From assembly GCF_028368935.1 (NCBI RefSeq), contig NZ_JAQNDK010000004.1:558001-622000 (forward strand): 64,000 bases of DNA, written 5' to 3'. The stretch comes from Sorangium aterium (lineage in GTDB: Bacteria; Myxococcota_A; Polyangia; Polyangiales; Polyangiaceae). The notes beneath the pieces are model-generated. The model worked only from the letters and a program-made list of their open reading frames with translations, did not search any database and was not told the DNA's origin. The position numbers and the translations under genes were made by a program. Shown one piece after another: positions 1-9,044 of the stretch; the stretch's first letter is position 1, and each line of letters starts with the position of its first letter.

Positions 1-1853
1 ATGCGGCCGCGCTCCATCACGAAGATCTGGTCGCAGTCGACGACCGTGCTCAGGCGGTGGCTCATGAGGACGATCGTCCGCTTCCCCTTCAGCGCGCGCA
101 GCGCCTCGCCGATGGTCCGCTCGTGCTCGGCGTCGAGCCCGTCGGTCGGCTCGTCGATCACGAGGATGGGCGCGTCCGTCAGCAGCGCGCGCGCGATCGC
201 GATGCGCTGCCGCTGGCCTGTCGACAGGTTGAGCCCGCCGTCGGCGATCGCCGTCCGGTAGCCGTCCGGCAGCGCCTCGACGAAGCCGGCCGCCCCCGCC
301 ATCTCCGCCGCCATCCGGATCTCCGCGTCGGTCGCGGACGGGCGGCCGTAGGCGATGTTCTCCGCGATCGTGGCCGGCAGGAGGATGCTGTCCTGGAGGA
401 CGAGCGCGATGTGCCGGCGCAGGTCGGCCACGCGGATCGCGCGCGTGTCGATGCCGTCGAGCCGCAGCGCCCCGCAGGTCGGGTTGTGGAAGCGCGGCAG
501 CAGGCCGAGCAGCGTGGTCTTGCCGGCGCCGACCGAGCCCACGAACGCGACCATCTCGCCCGGCCGGATCGTCGCGTCGACCCCGCGCAGCACCGGGTGG
601 CCCGGGCGGTACTCGAACCCGACGCCATCGAGCGAGAGCGCGCGCGGCTGCGGCGGGAGGTGGGCCGCGTCGTGCCTGTCGACGACCGCCTGGTCGCGGT
701 CCAGCACCTCGAAGACGCGCTGCGCGCCCGCGACGCCGCCCTGCACCGCGGCGCCGGCGCCGGTCAGCTTGCAGAGCGGGTCGTAGAGCATGCCCAGGTA
801 ACCGAGGAACGCCGTCAGCGCGCCGAGCGTCATGCCCGCCTCGCCCCCGCCCGCCCGGGCCTGGACGATGAGGTAGCCGCCGTAGCCGAGCACCAGCGCG
901 CCGCCGAGCCCGAGGATCGAGCCCATGGCGAGCGTGTGGCGGAGCTCGTCGTGGTGGAGCCTCAGCCACGCCTTCACGCTGTTGCGCAGCGTCGTGTGGA
1001 AGCGCGCCTCCTCGTCCGCCTCGCGGCCGAACGCCTGGACGAGGCCGATCGACGCCATCGAGCGCTGGACGGACGTCGCGAACTCGCTCTCGACCTCCTT
1101 CGCCTCGGTGCACTTCTTGTGCAGCACGCGCCCGAACTTGGCGTTCGTGAGGAGGAGCGGCGGCACGACCGCGAGCGCGAGGATCGTGAGCTCCAGGCTG
1201 CGCGAGGCCATGATGCAGATCATGACGGCGAGCGTCAGCGCGCTCCCCATCACGGCGACCGCCACGTTGAGGATGCCGTGGCACCCGGAGGCGTCCTGGT
1301 TGAGCCGGTAGAGGGCGTCCCCCTGCGGCTGCGCCCGGTGATAGCCCATGTGGAGCGCCTGAAGCTTCCGGTACACGTCGCGCCGCACGCGCGTGAGCCC
1401 GCCATAGCCGATGCGGAACGTGAGCAAGGCGCGGCCCATGCCCACGAACTCCTGCGCCACCCGGAGGACGAGCGTGATCGCCGCGAGCCCGAGGACGCGG
1501 CCGAGCAGGCTGTCCGGGAGCGGGGCGAGCAGGATGCGATGGACGAAGTCCCCCGTGCGCGGGCCGGTCGAGATGAGATCCACGATCACGGCGACGGGCC
1601 ACACCTGGAGCAGGCTGATCGCGATCGAGACGCAGACCAGCACGGCGAGCGCGCCGAGGCGCGCCCACTCGCCCTTGAAGTACGCGCCCACCCGGAGGAA
1701 GAAGCGGACCCGCTCCGCGCCGGCCGGCTGGCTGGGCGCGGCGCGCGCGGCGGTCAGCTGCCCGGTCGTCCTCGGAGAATGCCTCGAGCTCCTGAGCCTG
1801 CCTTCGCGCCGAGGCGAAGGATGATAGTTCTTGCGGTGAGCGTGTGCGCTCAT
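1..1853 (-). CDS. ABC exporter, fused membrane and ATPase domains (3' end beyond window)
   Basis: A type I ABC exporter half-transporter, presumably moving a lipid, peptide or small molecule across the inner membrane as a dimer. Read on the minus strand from ATG at 1853, 617 residues are visible with no stop, so the C-terminus lies left of the window. Residues about 60-370 form the six-helix membrane domain. The ATPase domain follows, with Walker A GSVGAGKTT (about 439-447), signature LSTGQRQR (normally LSGGQ), Walker B ILVIDEP (Asp567, Glu568) and H-loop MSHRLSTV. The first 45 residues are basic and proline-rich. The substrate cannot be told from sequence, and no partner gene is visible upstream. 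Confidence 0.93.
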   Translation of the reverse strand, partial: MSAHAHRKNYHPSPRREGRLRSSRHSPRTTGQLTAARAAPSQPAGAERVRFFLRVGAYFKGEWARLGALAVLVCVSIAISLLQVWPVAVIVDLISTGPRTGDFVHRILLAPLPDSLLGRVLGLAAITLVLRVAQEFVGMGRALLTFRIGYGGLTRVRRDVYRKLQALHMGYHRAQPQGDALYRLNQDASGCHGILNVAVAVMGSALTLAVMICIMASRSLELTILALAVVPPLLLTNAKFGRVLHKKCTEAKEVESEFATSVQRSMASIGLVQAFGREADEEARFHTTLRNSVKAWLRLHHDELRHTLAMGSILGLGGALVLGYGGYLIVQARAGGGEAGMTLGALTAFLGYLGMLYDPLCKLTGAGAAVQGGVAGAQRVFEVLDRDQAVVDRHDAAHLPPQPRALSLDGVGFEYRPGHPVLRGVDATIRPGEMVAFVGSVGAGKTTLLGLLPRFHNPTCGALRLDGIDTRAIRVADLRRHIALVLQDSILLPATIAENIAYGRPSATDAEIRMAAEMAGAAGFVEALPDGYRTAIADGGLNLSTGQRQRIAIARALLTDAPILVIDEPTDGLDAEHERTIGEALRALKGKRTIVLMSHRLSTVVDCDQIFVMERGR

Positions 1854-2072
1854 GGTTCGCTGAGCTCTCTCCTGTCTACGGCTGAGGTGGTCGCCGGCGG
1901 CCCATCTCGGGCCCGGCCTGACGAACCATCGGTTATGACCGGTAGCGAGGTATCGCCGCTGGTGTAACAGCCCAACGCGGAGGCGCTCTACGCGAGTGCC
2001 GAAGAAGAGGCTGGCGCTTGCTGATTTGCTGCGCGGTTGTCCGGGACTCCAGGGCCGGCGGCGCCAGCGCGG

Positions 2073-2702
2073 TCAACGGCACAGGCCGACGGCGCGGCCG
2101 GCTCTCCGCGCCTGCCCGCGAGTCCGGTCCTCGAACAGCGCGAGCCTGCGGCCGAGGGCGCGCGCCGGCGCGAGGTCGAGCTCCGCCGGCGCGTGATCCG
2201 CGCTCGCCCGAGGCGGGCCGTCGCGCTGCGCGGCCCTGCTCGTCGGATCCAGCTCCGCGCGGGCGGGGGCCTGGAGCAGGAGTCCATGGCCGGCGAGGGA
2301 GGCGAGCGTCGCCTGGAGCGTCGCGCGCTGCGCTCCCTGGACCGCGGACGGCGAGCAGAACACCGAGGCTACCTTGCCGGCGAGATCTCCCGACGGCTGC
2401 CTCGATCCGTCGAGGAAGCGCCGGATCTCCGCGCACATCGCGCCATAACGCGCGGGCGAGCCGATGGCGATGCCGTCCGCCCAGAAGAGGTCGTCTCGCT
2501 GCGCCAGCGGCACGGAGGTGAGGTGTTCCCGCGCGGCACGGATCCGCTCATTCGCCGTGCTCCACCGGTCCTCGATCGCCGCCAGATCGGCGACGCGCCG
2601 GAGCCGCACGGTCGCTCCGGCCTGCTCGGCGCCCTGCGCGACGGCGGCCGCGAGCGCGGCCGTGCCGCCATAGAGGGAATAGAAGATCACGGCCACGTTC
2701 AT
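2073..2702 (-). CDS. WrbA-like flavodoxin / NAD(P)H:quinone oxidoreductase
   Basis: A cytoplasmic FMN-binding flavodoxin-fold protein of 209 residues, close to the length of WrbA-type quinone reductases. The start at 2702 gives the expected beginning MNVAVIFYS, followed by the FMN phosphate loop region YSLYGGTAALA. The middle has GIAIGSPARYGAMCAEIRRF, the counterpart of the GTPTRFG segment of WrbA, then GKVASVFCS. Family members reduce quinones by two electrons and protect against oxidative stress; that role is inferred here. The C-terminal third is arginine-rich and poorly conserved. It is transcribed away from the receiver gene at 3013. Confidence 0.75.
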   Translation of the reverse strand: MNVAVIFYSLYGGTAALAAAVAQGAEQAGATVRLRRVADLAAIEDRWSTANERIRAAREHLTSVPLAQRDDLFWADGIAIGSPARYGAMCAEIRRFLDGSRQPSGDLAGKVASVFCSPSAVQGAQRATLQATLASLAGHGLLLQAPARAELDPTSRAAQRDGPPRASADHAPAELDLAPARALGRRLALFEDRTRGQARRAGRAVGLCR

Positions 2703-3012
2703 GCCGAGCGCGCATGCAGCCCTCATACCGCCGTGGCCGCTGCCGGGGCGCTTCGATGGCGCTCCGGACGAGCTCGGCACGCGCACCGTCATGGCGTCGT
2801 CAGGAACGGCCCGCTGGCAGGCTCCGCAGCCGCGGAGGACGCATGGCGCATAGAATGCGGCGCGATTCAAATTGCGCGCCGCGGCTCCGCGCCTTATGGG
2901 TCCCTCGATGGGCCGGAGCGGATCGCGCAGGGGCGCTGGCGTCGATGTCCCGTGCGCTCCCGGAGGGGGGCGCGGCGCGGAGCGGGGCGATCCGGCGCGC
3001 CCTCCGGGCCCG
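2703..3012. other. Intergenic region between divergent genes
   Basis: This 310-base stretch separates the divergent flavodoxin and receiver genes and should hold both promoters. The only structure noticed is a small inverted repeat at 2859-2880: GGCGCG, an A/T-rich loop of ten bases, then CGCGCC. No gene is supported, and the open frames that cross it look like shadows. Confidence 0.4.
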
Positions 3013-3399
3013 ATGGGGCGGAGGCTCGCGGAGCAGGGCCCCTCTCGACGGAAGACGATCTTCATCATCGAGGACGACCCAGGCGTCTGCGATGCGCTCG
3101 TGACCGTCCTGTGCGACGAGGGATACGAGGTGATGACGGCCCGGGACGGCGCGGACGCGCTGGCCAGGCTCCGCGAGGCGCCGACGCCGGCGCTCATCGT
3201 GCTCGATCTGATGATGCCGGGGATGGACGGATACGCGTTCCGCGCAGAGCAGCTGCGCACGCCCGCGATCTCCGACGTCCCCGTGGTCGTGCTGACGGCG
3301 GGGGCGGCGCCGCGGGCCACGGAGCTCGGATCGGTCGACATCCTGAAGAAGCCTGTCGATCTCGTCGCGTTGCTCGACGTGGTCGGTCGCAACACCTGA
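3013..3399 (+). CDS. Stand-alone receiver-domain response regulator
   Basis: A 128-residue protein made almost only of a CheY-like receiver. Visible landmarks are the acidic pair in IFIIEDDPG, the phosphoacceptor Asp65 in IVLDLMMPGMDGY, a Thr in VVLTAG and the conserved Lys in DILKKPVDL. There is no output domain, so it probably acts as a phosphate relay or by protein contact. The start is uncertain: ATG at 3013 leaves about 15 residues before the domain, while the frame is open upstream to 2872. No kinase is adjacent. It resembles the receiver at 23546 in size and in its C-terminal pattern (KKPVDL...LL.VV), which suggests a paralogue. Confidence 0.85.
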   Translation: MGRRLAEQGPSRRKTIFIIEDDPGVCDALVTVLCDEGYEVMTARDGADALARLREAPTPALIVLDLMMPGMDGYAFRAEQLRTPAISDVPVVVLTAGAAPRATELGSVDILKKPVDLVALLDVVGRNT

Positions 3400-3538
3400 G
3401 TCGGCGCCGGGCGCCCGAAACGAACATCGCCGAGAGCGCGGCGCGACGGACGCGTTACAGCGCTCATTTCCGCTTGCCGGGGCGGCGGTGCGCGCGTCAT
3501 ACGCAGCTCACCGCACGCGGTCGACGAGGGGCGAGATC

Positions 3539-5155
3539 ATGTCGATGGCCCGGCGAAGCATCCTTTGCAGCGTATCCATGTTCAGCCTCGCCGCGCTCCC
3601 CGGAGTGTCGGGCGGCGGGGGCGGCGCGCCGGACGGCGGTGAGCCTCTGCCGGCGTCGGGGGACGCCCCGCCGCCGGACAGCGAGCTGTCGAAGGCGGTA
3701 TTCCAGCACGGCGTGGCGAGCGGGGATCCGCTGCCGGATGCCGTCATCCTCTGGACGCGCGTGACGCCGGTGAGGGCAGGCGCGGTGGCGGTGACATGGC
3801 AGATCGCGCTCGACGCCGGCTTCATCCGGATCGTGGGCGCGGGGGCGCTCCTGACGGACGAGGAGCGCGATCACACGGTCAAGGTCGACGCCGGCGGGCT
3901 CGACCCGGGGAAGACCTATTATTACCGGTTCATCGCCCTCGGCGGATCGTCCCCGGTCGGGCGCACGAGGACGGCGCCGCGCGGCCTCGCTGAGCGGCTG
4001 CGCTTCGCCGTCGCGTCGTGCTCGAGCTATGCGCACGGGCTGTTCCACGGCTACCGGCACATCGCCGCGCGCCTCGACCTCGACGCGGTGATCCACCTCG
4101 GCGATTACATCTACGAATTCGGCACCGGCGAGTACGGGGGCGCGCGGCATTGCGAGCCCGCGCACGAGCTCGTGACGCTCGCCGACTACCGCGCGCGTTA
4201 TGCCCAGTACCGGCGCGACAGGGATCTCCAGGCGGCTCACCAGCAGCACCCGTTCATCACGGTCTGGGACGACCATGAGCTCGCGAACAACACCTGGAAG
4301 GGCGGCGCGGCGAACCACACGTGGCCTGCCGAGGGGTCGTGGGAGGTGCGCAGGGCGGTCGCGCAGCGCGTCTACGCGGAGTGGATGCCGATCCGCGAGC
4401 ACCCGCGCGATGCCGGCCGGATCTGGCGCGCGCTGCGCTATGGCGATCTCGTCGACCTCTTCTTGCTCGACACGCGCTCCTGGGGGCGCGACCGGCAGGC
4501 CGACCCGGGCGACCGCGCGGCGATCGAGGCGCCGGCGCGGACGATCCTCGGGCGCGATCAGGAGGCGTGGCTGCGCGCGGAGCTCGCGGGCTCGACGGCG
4601 GCGTGGAAGGTCATCGGCCAGCAGGTGCTGATGGGCCATGTCCCGCAGGACCTGAACACGGACGCGTGGGACGGGTACCCGGCGGCGCGCCAGCGCTTCT
4701 TCGAGCTCCTCGACGAGGAGCGCGTGCGCGACGTCGTCGTGCTCAGCGGCGACACCCACGCGTCGTGGGCGATCGAGCTCGCGCCGGCGCCGCTCGATCC
4801 GGCGCGCTACGACGCCGCGACCGGCCGGGGCGCGCTGGCGGTCGAGATCGCGGTGCCGGGGATCACCTCCCCGTGGCTCACCGAGGAGCAGGCCCGGACG
4901 ACCGAGCCGCTGTTCCTCACGAACCCGCACGTCAAGTACGTCGACCTGTGGCGCCGCGGGTACGTGGTCCTCGACGTGGCGCCGGAGCGCGTGCAGGGCG
5001 CGTGGTTCCTGTACGACGCGCCCGAGCGCCCGCAGGTCGACGAGGTCTTCGCCGCGGCGTTCGCCGCGCGCCGCGGCGAGAGCCACCTGCGCCGGGAGGA
5101 GGCGGCGGCGCCCGCCATCGACGACCCGCCCGAGGCCGCGCCTCGGCTGAGCTGA
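3539..5155 (+). CDS. phoD: PhoD-type alkaline phosphatase / phosphodiesterase
   Basis: A secreted metallophosphoesterase of the PhoD family, which hydrolyses phosphomono- and diesters with iron and calcium. From ATG at 3539 (GAGGGGCGAG just upstream) it has 538 residues. The N-terminus has a signal-like segment (SMARRSILCSVSMFSLAALPG), then a Gly/Pro-rich linker. The PhoD N-terminal sandwich domain begins near FQHGVASGDPLPDAVILWTR. The catalytic domain carries FAVASCSSY, VIHLGDYIYEFG, WDDHELANNTWKG and VLSGDTHASW. The C-terminal 30 residues are charged and probably disordered. A hairpin just downstream separates it from the copper oxidase gene. Phosphate-starvation control is typical of the family, but no Pho box was identified. 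Confidence 0.92.
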   Translation: MSMARRSILCSVSMFSLAALPGVSGGGGGAPDGGEPLPASGDAPPPDSELSKAVFQHGVASGDPLPDAVILWTRVTPVRAGAVAVTWQIALDAGFIRIVGAGALLTDEERDHTVKVDAGGLDPGKTYYYRFIALGGSSPVGRTRTAPRGLAERLRFAVASCSSYAHGLFHGYRHIAARLDLDAVIHLGDYIYEFGTGEYGGARHCEPAHELVTLADYRARYAQYRRDRDLQAAHQQHPFITVWDDHELANNTWKGGAANHTWPAEGSWEVRRAVAQRVYAEWMPIREHPRDAGRIWRALRYGDLVDLFLLDTRSWGRDRQADPGDRAAIEAPARTILGRDQEAWLRAELAGSTAAWKVIGQQVLMGHVPQDLNTDAWDGYPAARQRFFELLDEERVRDVVVLSGDTHASWAIELAPAPLDPARYDAATGRGALAVEIAVPGITSPWLTEEQARTTEPLFLTNPHVKYVDLWRRGYVVLDVAPERVQGAWFLYDAPERPQVDEVFAAAFAARRGESHLRREEAAAPAIDDPPEAAPRLS

Positions 5156-5184
5156 CCTGGAGCCGACGCGCGGCGGGCCGGCGA

Positions 5185-5206
5185 AGCCCGCGAAAACACG
5201 CGGGTT
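5185..5206 (+). terminator. Hairpin after phoD
   Basis: CCCGCG and CGCGGG arms enclose the loop AAAACA (5187-5204). One A-T and one G-T pair extend the stem. It lies 30 bases after the phoD stop and 36 bases before the next start. There is no long T tract, so termination is inferred from structure and position. Confidence 0.5.
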
Positions 5207-5241
5207 CTCCGCCGGTTGGTGGTAAGATCCGTCCGCGCGAT

Positions 5242-6663
5242 ATGCTGTGCCGGCGTTCTGCTTGTCCTTTCGCGGGCCTCTGGCTCGCCGTCGCCGCGAT
5301 AGGGTGTGCGGTCGAGCCTCCGTCGCAGCCGGAGGGGTGGGACAGCGCTGTGGCGCTGCGACCGGCGCGCGATCTCGACGCGAGGCCGGGGGTGCTCGAG
5401 GTCGATCTGACGGCGCGCGTCGAGGACGTGGAGATCGCGGCCGGCAAGAAGACGCCGACCTGGACCTACAACGGCGGGCTCCCCGGCCCGCTGCTCCGCG
5501 CCAGGGTGGGAGATCGCGTGATCGTGCACCTCCGCAACGAGCTGCCGGCGCCAACGACGGTGCACTGGCATGGCGTGCGTTTGCCGGCGGCGATGGATGG
5601 CGCGCCCGGGCACAGCCAGCCCGAGACGCCGCCGGGCGGCGACTTCACGTACGACTTCGTGGTGCCGGACGCGGGGCTGTACTGGTACCACCCGCACGTC
5701 GACTCCGCGGTGCAGGAGGGCAATGGCCTCTACGGCCCGCTGCTCGTCGAGGATCCGGACGAGCCCGCGGGGCTCGGCGACCAGCTCGTGCTCGTGCTCA
5801 GCGACGTCAGCCTGCGCGACGACGGCTCGCTCGAGGACCCGCAGGCGGGCGGCAATCTCGGCACGCTGTTCGGGCGCGAGGGCGACCTCCTGCTCGTCAA
5901 CGGGCGCGTCAACCCGGTGATCGGGGCGCGCGCCGGGCTCAGGCAGCGGTGGCGCATCGTCAACGCGGCCAAGTCCCGCTATTACCAGCTCCTGATCACG
6001 GATCACCGCTTCACCCGCATCGGCGGAGACGGCGGGCTCCTGGAGCACCCGGTCGAGGAGGACAGGATCCTGCTCACCCCCGGAGAGCGCGCCGACGTGC
6101 TCGTGACGCCGCGCGGGGCGCCGGGCGCGACGCTCTCGGTGCGCTGGGTGCCCTACGATCGCGGCTATGGCGCGACCTTCGGGAGGCCCGAGGTCGAGGC
6201 CTTCCGGCTGCGCCTCGCGGACGAGCCCCTGGCCGAGGACGACCCGCTCCCCGAGGTCGCGCGGCGCATCGAGGCGCTCGACACGGCGGCGGCGAGGCGC
6301 GTCGATCTGCAGCTCACGCGGGAGGAGGGCCCGGGCGACCTCGTGATGGGCATCAACGGCGTGCCCTCGTGGGAGGCGGAGCCGCTCGTGGCGGCGGTGG
6401 GCGAGACCGCGGTGTGGACCGTCGAGAACACGATGGAGTTCGATCACCCGTTCCACCTGCACGGCTTCTTTTTTCAGGTGCTCGGCGCCGACGGTCAGCC
6501 GGTCAGGCCTCTCGCGTGGAAGGACACGGTGAACGTGCCTGTCGACGGCGCGGCCCGCTTCGCGGTGCGTTACGACAACCGGCCTGGCATGTGGATGTTC
6601 CACTGCCACATCCTCGATCACGCCGACGCGGGCATGATGGGGATGCTGCACGTCGTGCCGTGA
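5242..6663 (+). CDS. Multicopper oxidase lipoprotein
   Basis: A 473-residue multicopper oxidase, a laccase-like enzyme that couples substrate or metal oxidation to reduction of oxygen to water. The N-terminus ends in AAIGC, a lipobox, so it is likely a lipid-anchored envelope protein. All copper ligand motifs are present: HWHG (His108, His110), WYHPH (His150, His152), HPFHLHG (His402, His405, His407) and HCHILDH (His454, Cys455, His456, His460) with Met465 as likely axial ligand. The three cupredoxin domains fit the length. There is no methionine-rich insert like that of CueO, so a copper-efflux role is not indicated. Phenol or metal oxidation is possible but unproven. Confidence 0.93.
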   Translation: MLCRRSACPFAGLWLAVAAIGCAVEPPSQPEGWDSAVALRPARDLDARPGVLEVDLTARVEDVEIAAGKKTPTWTYNGGLPGPLLRARVGDRVIVHLRNELPAPTTVHWHGVRLPAAMDGAPGHSQPETPPGGDFTYDFVVPDAGLYWYHPHVDSAVQEGNGLYGPLLVEDPDEPAGLGDQLVLVLSDVSLRDDGSLEDPQAGGNLGTLFGREGDLLLVNGRVNPVIGARAGLRQRWRIVNAAKSRYYQLLITDHRFTRIGGDGGLLEHPVEEDRILLTPGERADVLVTPRGAPGATLSVRWVPYDRGYGATFGRPEVEAFRLRLADEPLAEDDPLPEVARRIEALDTAAARRVDLQLTREEGPGDLVMGINGVPSWEAEPLVAAVGETAVWTVENTMEFDHPFHLHGFFFQVLGADGQPVRPLAWKDTVNVPVDGAARFAVRYDNRPGMWMFHCHILDHADAGMMGMLHVVP

Positions 6664-6876
6664 GAGGCGGCCGCGGGGGAAGGCGGCGAAGCGCGCGAAG
6701 CAGGGCGCGGAAGGCTTGCGATGCGCGGGTCGGGTTGATAACAGCGCTGTAGAAAAACAGGGGCTCTGTCGGTATCTCGCACAACACAGCACCTCCGCCG
6801 CGGCGGGAGGGGGCTGCGAGGCGCGGACAGGCATGATCCCGAGACGGGGAGGCCCTGGATCGGGTAGGATGGGCGC

Positions 6877-8031
6877 GTGGTGGATCTCGATGCGATCTCG
6901 GACCGAACCTACGTGGCTGCGGGGGCGGACTTCGCGTTCGTGATCACCCGGCGGGGGCGGCTCGTCACCAGACGCGTGCCGCGCGACATGCCCAGGGAGG
7001 GCCGCAGCCAGATCGTCGACGCGGCGCTGGGCCTCGGGGAGCGGGGCCGGCTCGGGTGCGTGGAGCTGAGGCGCGAGGATCTGGTGCCGTACGGGGGCGC
7101 GGCGCCCGTCGACGTGTACTTCGGGGTGGCCGCCGAGGCGATCCTCTGCGTGGTGATGCCCACGTGGGCGGACCGGCGCGATGTGGCGTCCGCGATCGAG
7201 CACGGCCTGCGCGAGATCGACGAGGGGACCCCGGCGGCGTCGCGGCAGGTCCGGGCGGCGCCGCGGCGCACCCGGTCGCGCCCGCGCGGGGAGGCGGTGA
7301 CCTTGCCGGCGCGCCGGCCGGCCGCCGAGGTGCGCGAGGTGCCGCCGGCGATCAGCGGGGCGGCGGCGTCCTTCAGCGAGCCGCAGCCGCTGGCAGCGAA
7401 GCACGCCGCGCCGCCGTCGTCGCCGGGGCGCAAGCGCAGCGCCGTCGCAGGGCTGGTCCTCCTGGCCAACGGGGGGCCGCCGCGGTCGCTGGCGCGCCCG
7501 GTGGCGGTGCGCGAGGCGCCGGCGTCGCCTGGGACGCCAGCGCGGCCGTCCGGGTCGTTGCCGGACATCCGCATCGGCGAGGCGACGCTCGGGCGCGAGA
7601 GCCTCGATGCGATCGGGCGAGAGCTCGGCGGGGCGTGGCCGTCGGCGCCCGAGATCCGGATCGGCGCGGCGCCGGTGGGGGAGGGGGCCGCGGCGGTGAT
7701 CGGGGCGGAGATGCCGGAGCCGGCGCGGGCGGGCTCGATGCCGGAGGCGGTGCGCCTCGAGCTGGTGAGCATCAGCCGCGAGAGCCTGATGGAGATCGCG
7801 GCCGAGGAGGGGCGCATGGCGGCGGCGGGGCCGAGGCCGTGGGCGCCGCCGGTGCGGCCGGTGCAGAGCACGCAGCCGTGGGAGGAGCCGCCCGAGGACG
7901 CGGGGCGCATGGCCGAGGCCGAGAGCGGGGCCGGCGAGGCGGCGGCCGCGGAGCTGGAGGGCGAGGCGGGGGAGCCCGAGAGCCAGATTATCGAGGTGGG
8001 GCCGGCGGGGCGGGGCGCTCGCGCGGGCTGA
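6877..8031 (+). CDS. Protein with roadblock/LC7-like N-terminus and long disordered tail
   Basis: A 384-residue protein beginning at tandem GTG codons, preceded by GGTAGGAT. The first 110 residues alternate predicted strands and helices (ADFAFVITRRGRLVTRRVP, AILCVVMPTWADRRDVASAI) in a way that recalls roadblock/LC7 domains, which in myxobacteria (MglB) act on small GTPases. This is a fold guess. From about residue 120 onward the protein is Ala/Pro/Gly/Glu-rich and probably disordered. Within it, a motif of the type (L)PDIRIG/PEIRIG occurs twice and SRESL / GRESLD also recurs, perhaps as short docking motifs. No GTPase gene is adjacent. Confidence 0.6.
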   Translation: MVDLDAISDRTYVAAGADFAFVITRRGRLVTRRVPRDMPREGRSQIVDAALGLGERGRLGCVELRREDLVPYGGAAPVDVYFGVAAEAILCVVMPTWADRRDVASAIEHGLREIDEGTPAASRQVRAAPRRTRSRPRGEAVTLPARRPAAEVREVPPAISGAAASFSEPQPLAAKHAAPPSSPGRKRSAVAGLVLLANGGPPRSLARPVAVREAPASPGTPARPSGSLPDIRIGEATLGRESLDAIGRELGGAWPSAPEIRIGAAPVGEGAAAVIGAEMPEPARAGSMPEAVRLELVSISRESLMEIAAEEGRMAAAGPRPWAPPVRPVQSTQPWEEPPEDAGRMAEAESGAGEAAAAELEGEAGEPESQIIEVGPAGRGARAG

Positions 8032-8060
8032 GGCGAGAGCGGGGGAGCGTCTCGGTCGGC

Positions 8061-8282
8061 GGAGACGCGACGCTGGTCGCTTACGCATGGCCGGGAAACG
8101 GGCGCGAGCTACGCAACGTGATCGAGCGGGTGTCGTGCCTGGCCGCCGCAGGGGAGCTCGGGCGCAGGGCGCTCGTGGATATCGCGCCAGAGCTCGTGCC
8201 AGGCTTTGCGATCGGAGGAGGTGAGCGCGAGGCTCCTCTCCTTCGCGCTCGCTCCTCCGGAGGACGTAGCGGCGGAGCCTGA
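8061..8282 (+). pseudogene. Relic of a sigma-54 activator (C-terminal end of AAA+ domain)
   Basis: Read in the frame ending at the TGA at 8280-8282, the sequence gives LVAYAWPGNGRELRNVIERV. This matches the highly conserved C-terminal signature of NtrC-family activators (WPGNVRELRN), with Val changed to Gly. Neither the GAFTGA loop, the Walker motifs nor a helix-turn-helix domain is present on either side; the roadblock-like gene ends only 30 bases upstream. It is best read as a leftover fragment of a deleted enhancer-binding protein gene. Confidence 0.75.
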
Positions 8283-8290
8283 GCCGAAGT

Positions 8291-8307
8291 GTCGCCTGCC
8301 AGGCGAC
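8291..8307. repeat. Perfect 17-base inverted repeat
   Basis: GTCGCCTG, one C, then CAGGCGAC. As RNA it would fold as a 6-base stem with a 5-base loop. It lies 8 bases after the stop codon of the sigma-54 activator relic, so it could be that gene's former terminator; an operator for the gene at 8504 is the alternative. Confidence 0.5.
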
Positions 8308-8503
8308 AACCTGCCGGCGCGATGTGACCGCCGCGCGACAACTCGCTCGCCCACGGAGACTGCCAGTCACGCCGAGCACCACGAATCCAGGCTTTTCGCG
8401 CTCCCGGAAGCCCACGGCACGGGCGCTGCAAAACGCGGCTGCGGGCGCGGACGGAGGGCACCGCTCCCGACAAACAACAGTTGCCCTCCGGAGAACTCCT
8501 CAC

Positions 8504-8968
8504 ATGAGCACCACCTTCAAGAGCTTCCTCCTCGCCGCCATGGCCGCCGTCTCCGTCGGTGCTGTCGCCGCGCCCGCCACCGCCAGGACGACGACGGCGA
8601 GCGCCGGGACCACCGTCGCGCCTTCCGATCGCGCGTGCTTCTCGGAGTACTGGGGCAACATCTACAACAACGGCTCTACCGGCTGCGCTGGCCCGCGTGC
8701 CTGGCTCGTCCCCGCCGTCGTGGACCACGCCGGCTGGACCAACTTCTCGGTGGGCGGCATTGCCTTCAACCTCAGCAGCGACGTGAGCTGCCGCGCCATC
8801 GGCACGAGCTGGGACGGCTACGTCTGGGATCTCTATGCGGCGAAGTCGCTCACCTCCGTCAACGTGTTCCAGCAGATCAACGTGACGAGCTACCACACCG
8901 CCAACGGGTCGTCGTACCTGGCGTGCGACATCACCCCCAACGGCCGCATCACCACTGTGACGTACTGA
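8504..8968 (+). CDS. Small exported protein of unknown function
   Basis: A 154-residue protein with a clear Sec signal peptide (basic start, SFLLAAMAAVSVGAVAAPATA, likely cleavage near residue 28). The mature part has about four cysteines (DRACFSEYWG, STGCAGPRA, DVSCRAI, YLACDITPN), which could form two disulfides, and is rich in aromatic, Asn and Ser residues, as in extracellular beta proteins. Family not recognised. ATG at 8504 is preceded by GGAGAA. It sits alone after the decayed activator fragment. The gene at 9045 follows in the same direction, 76 bases downstream. Confidence 0.8.
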   Translation: MSTTFKSFLLAAMAAVSVGAVAAPATARTTTASAGTTVAPSDRACFSEYWGNIYNNGSTGCAGPRAWLVPAVVDHAGWTNFSVGGIAFNLSSDVSCRAIGTSWDGYVWDLYAAKSLTSVNVFQQINVTSYHTANGSSYLACDITPNGRITTVTY

Positions 8969-9044
8969 GCACGACGGCCGGCCCCGGGGAGCGCGCCTCC
9001 CCGGGCCCGTCCCGCAGCGAGCGACACTTGCTCTGGAGACAGCC

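Noticed and set aside
57-1967. Long plus-strand open frame of 636 codons
   Set aside because: It is the antisense shadow of the ABC exporter. Its translation is Arg/Ala-rich without domains, while the opposite strand gives Walker and signature motifs.
4807-8415. Minus-strand open frame of about 1200 codons
   Set aside because: A G+C-driven shadow across the copper oxidase and roadblock-like genes; no domain, and biased to Arg, Pro and Ala.
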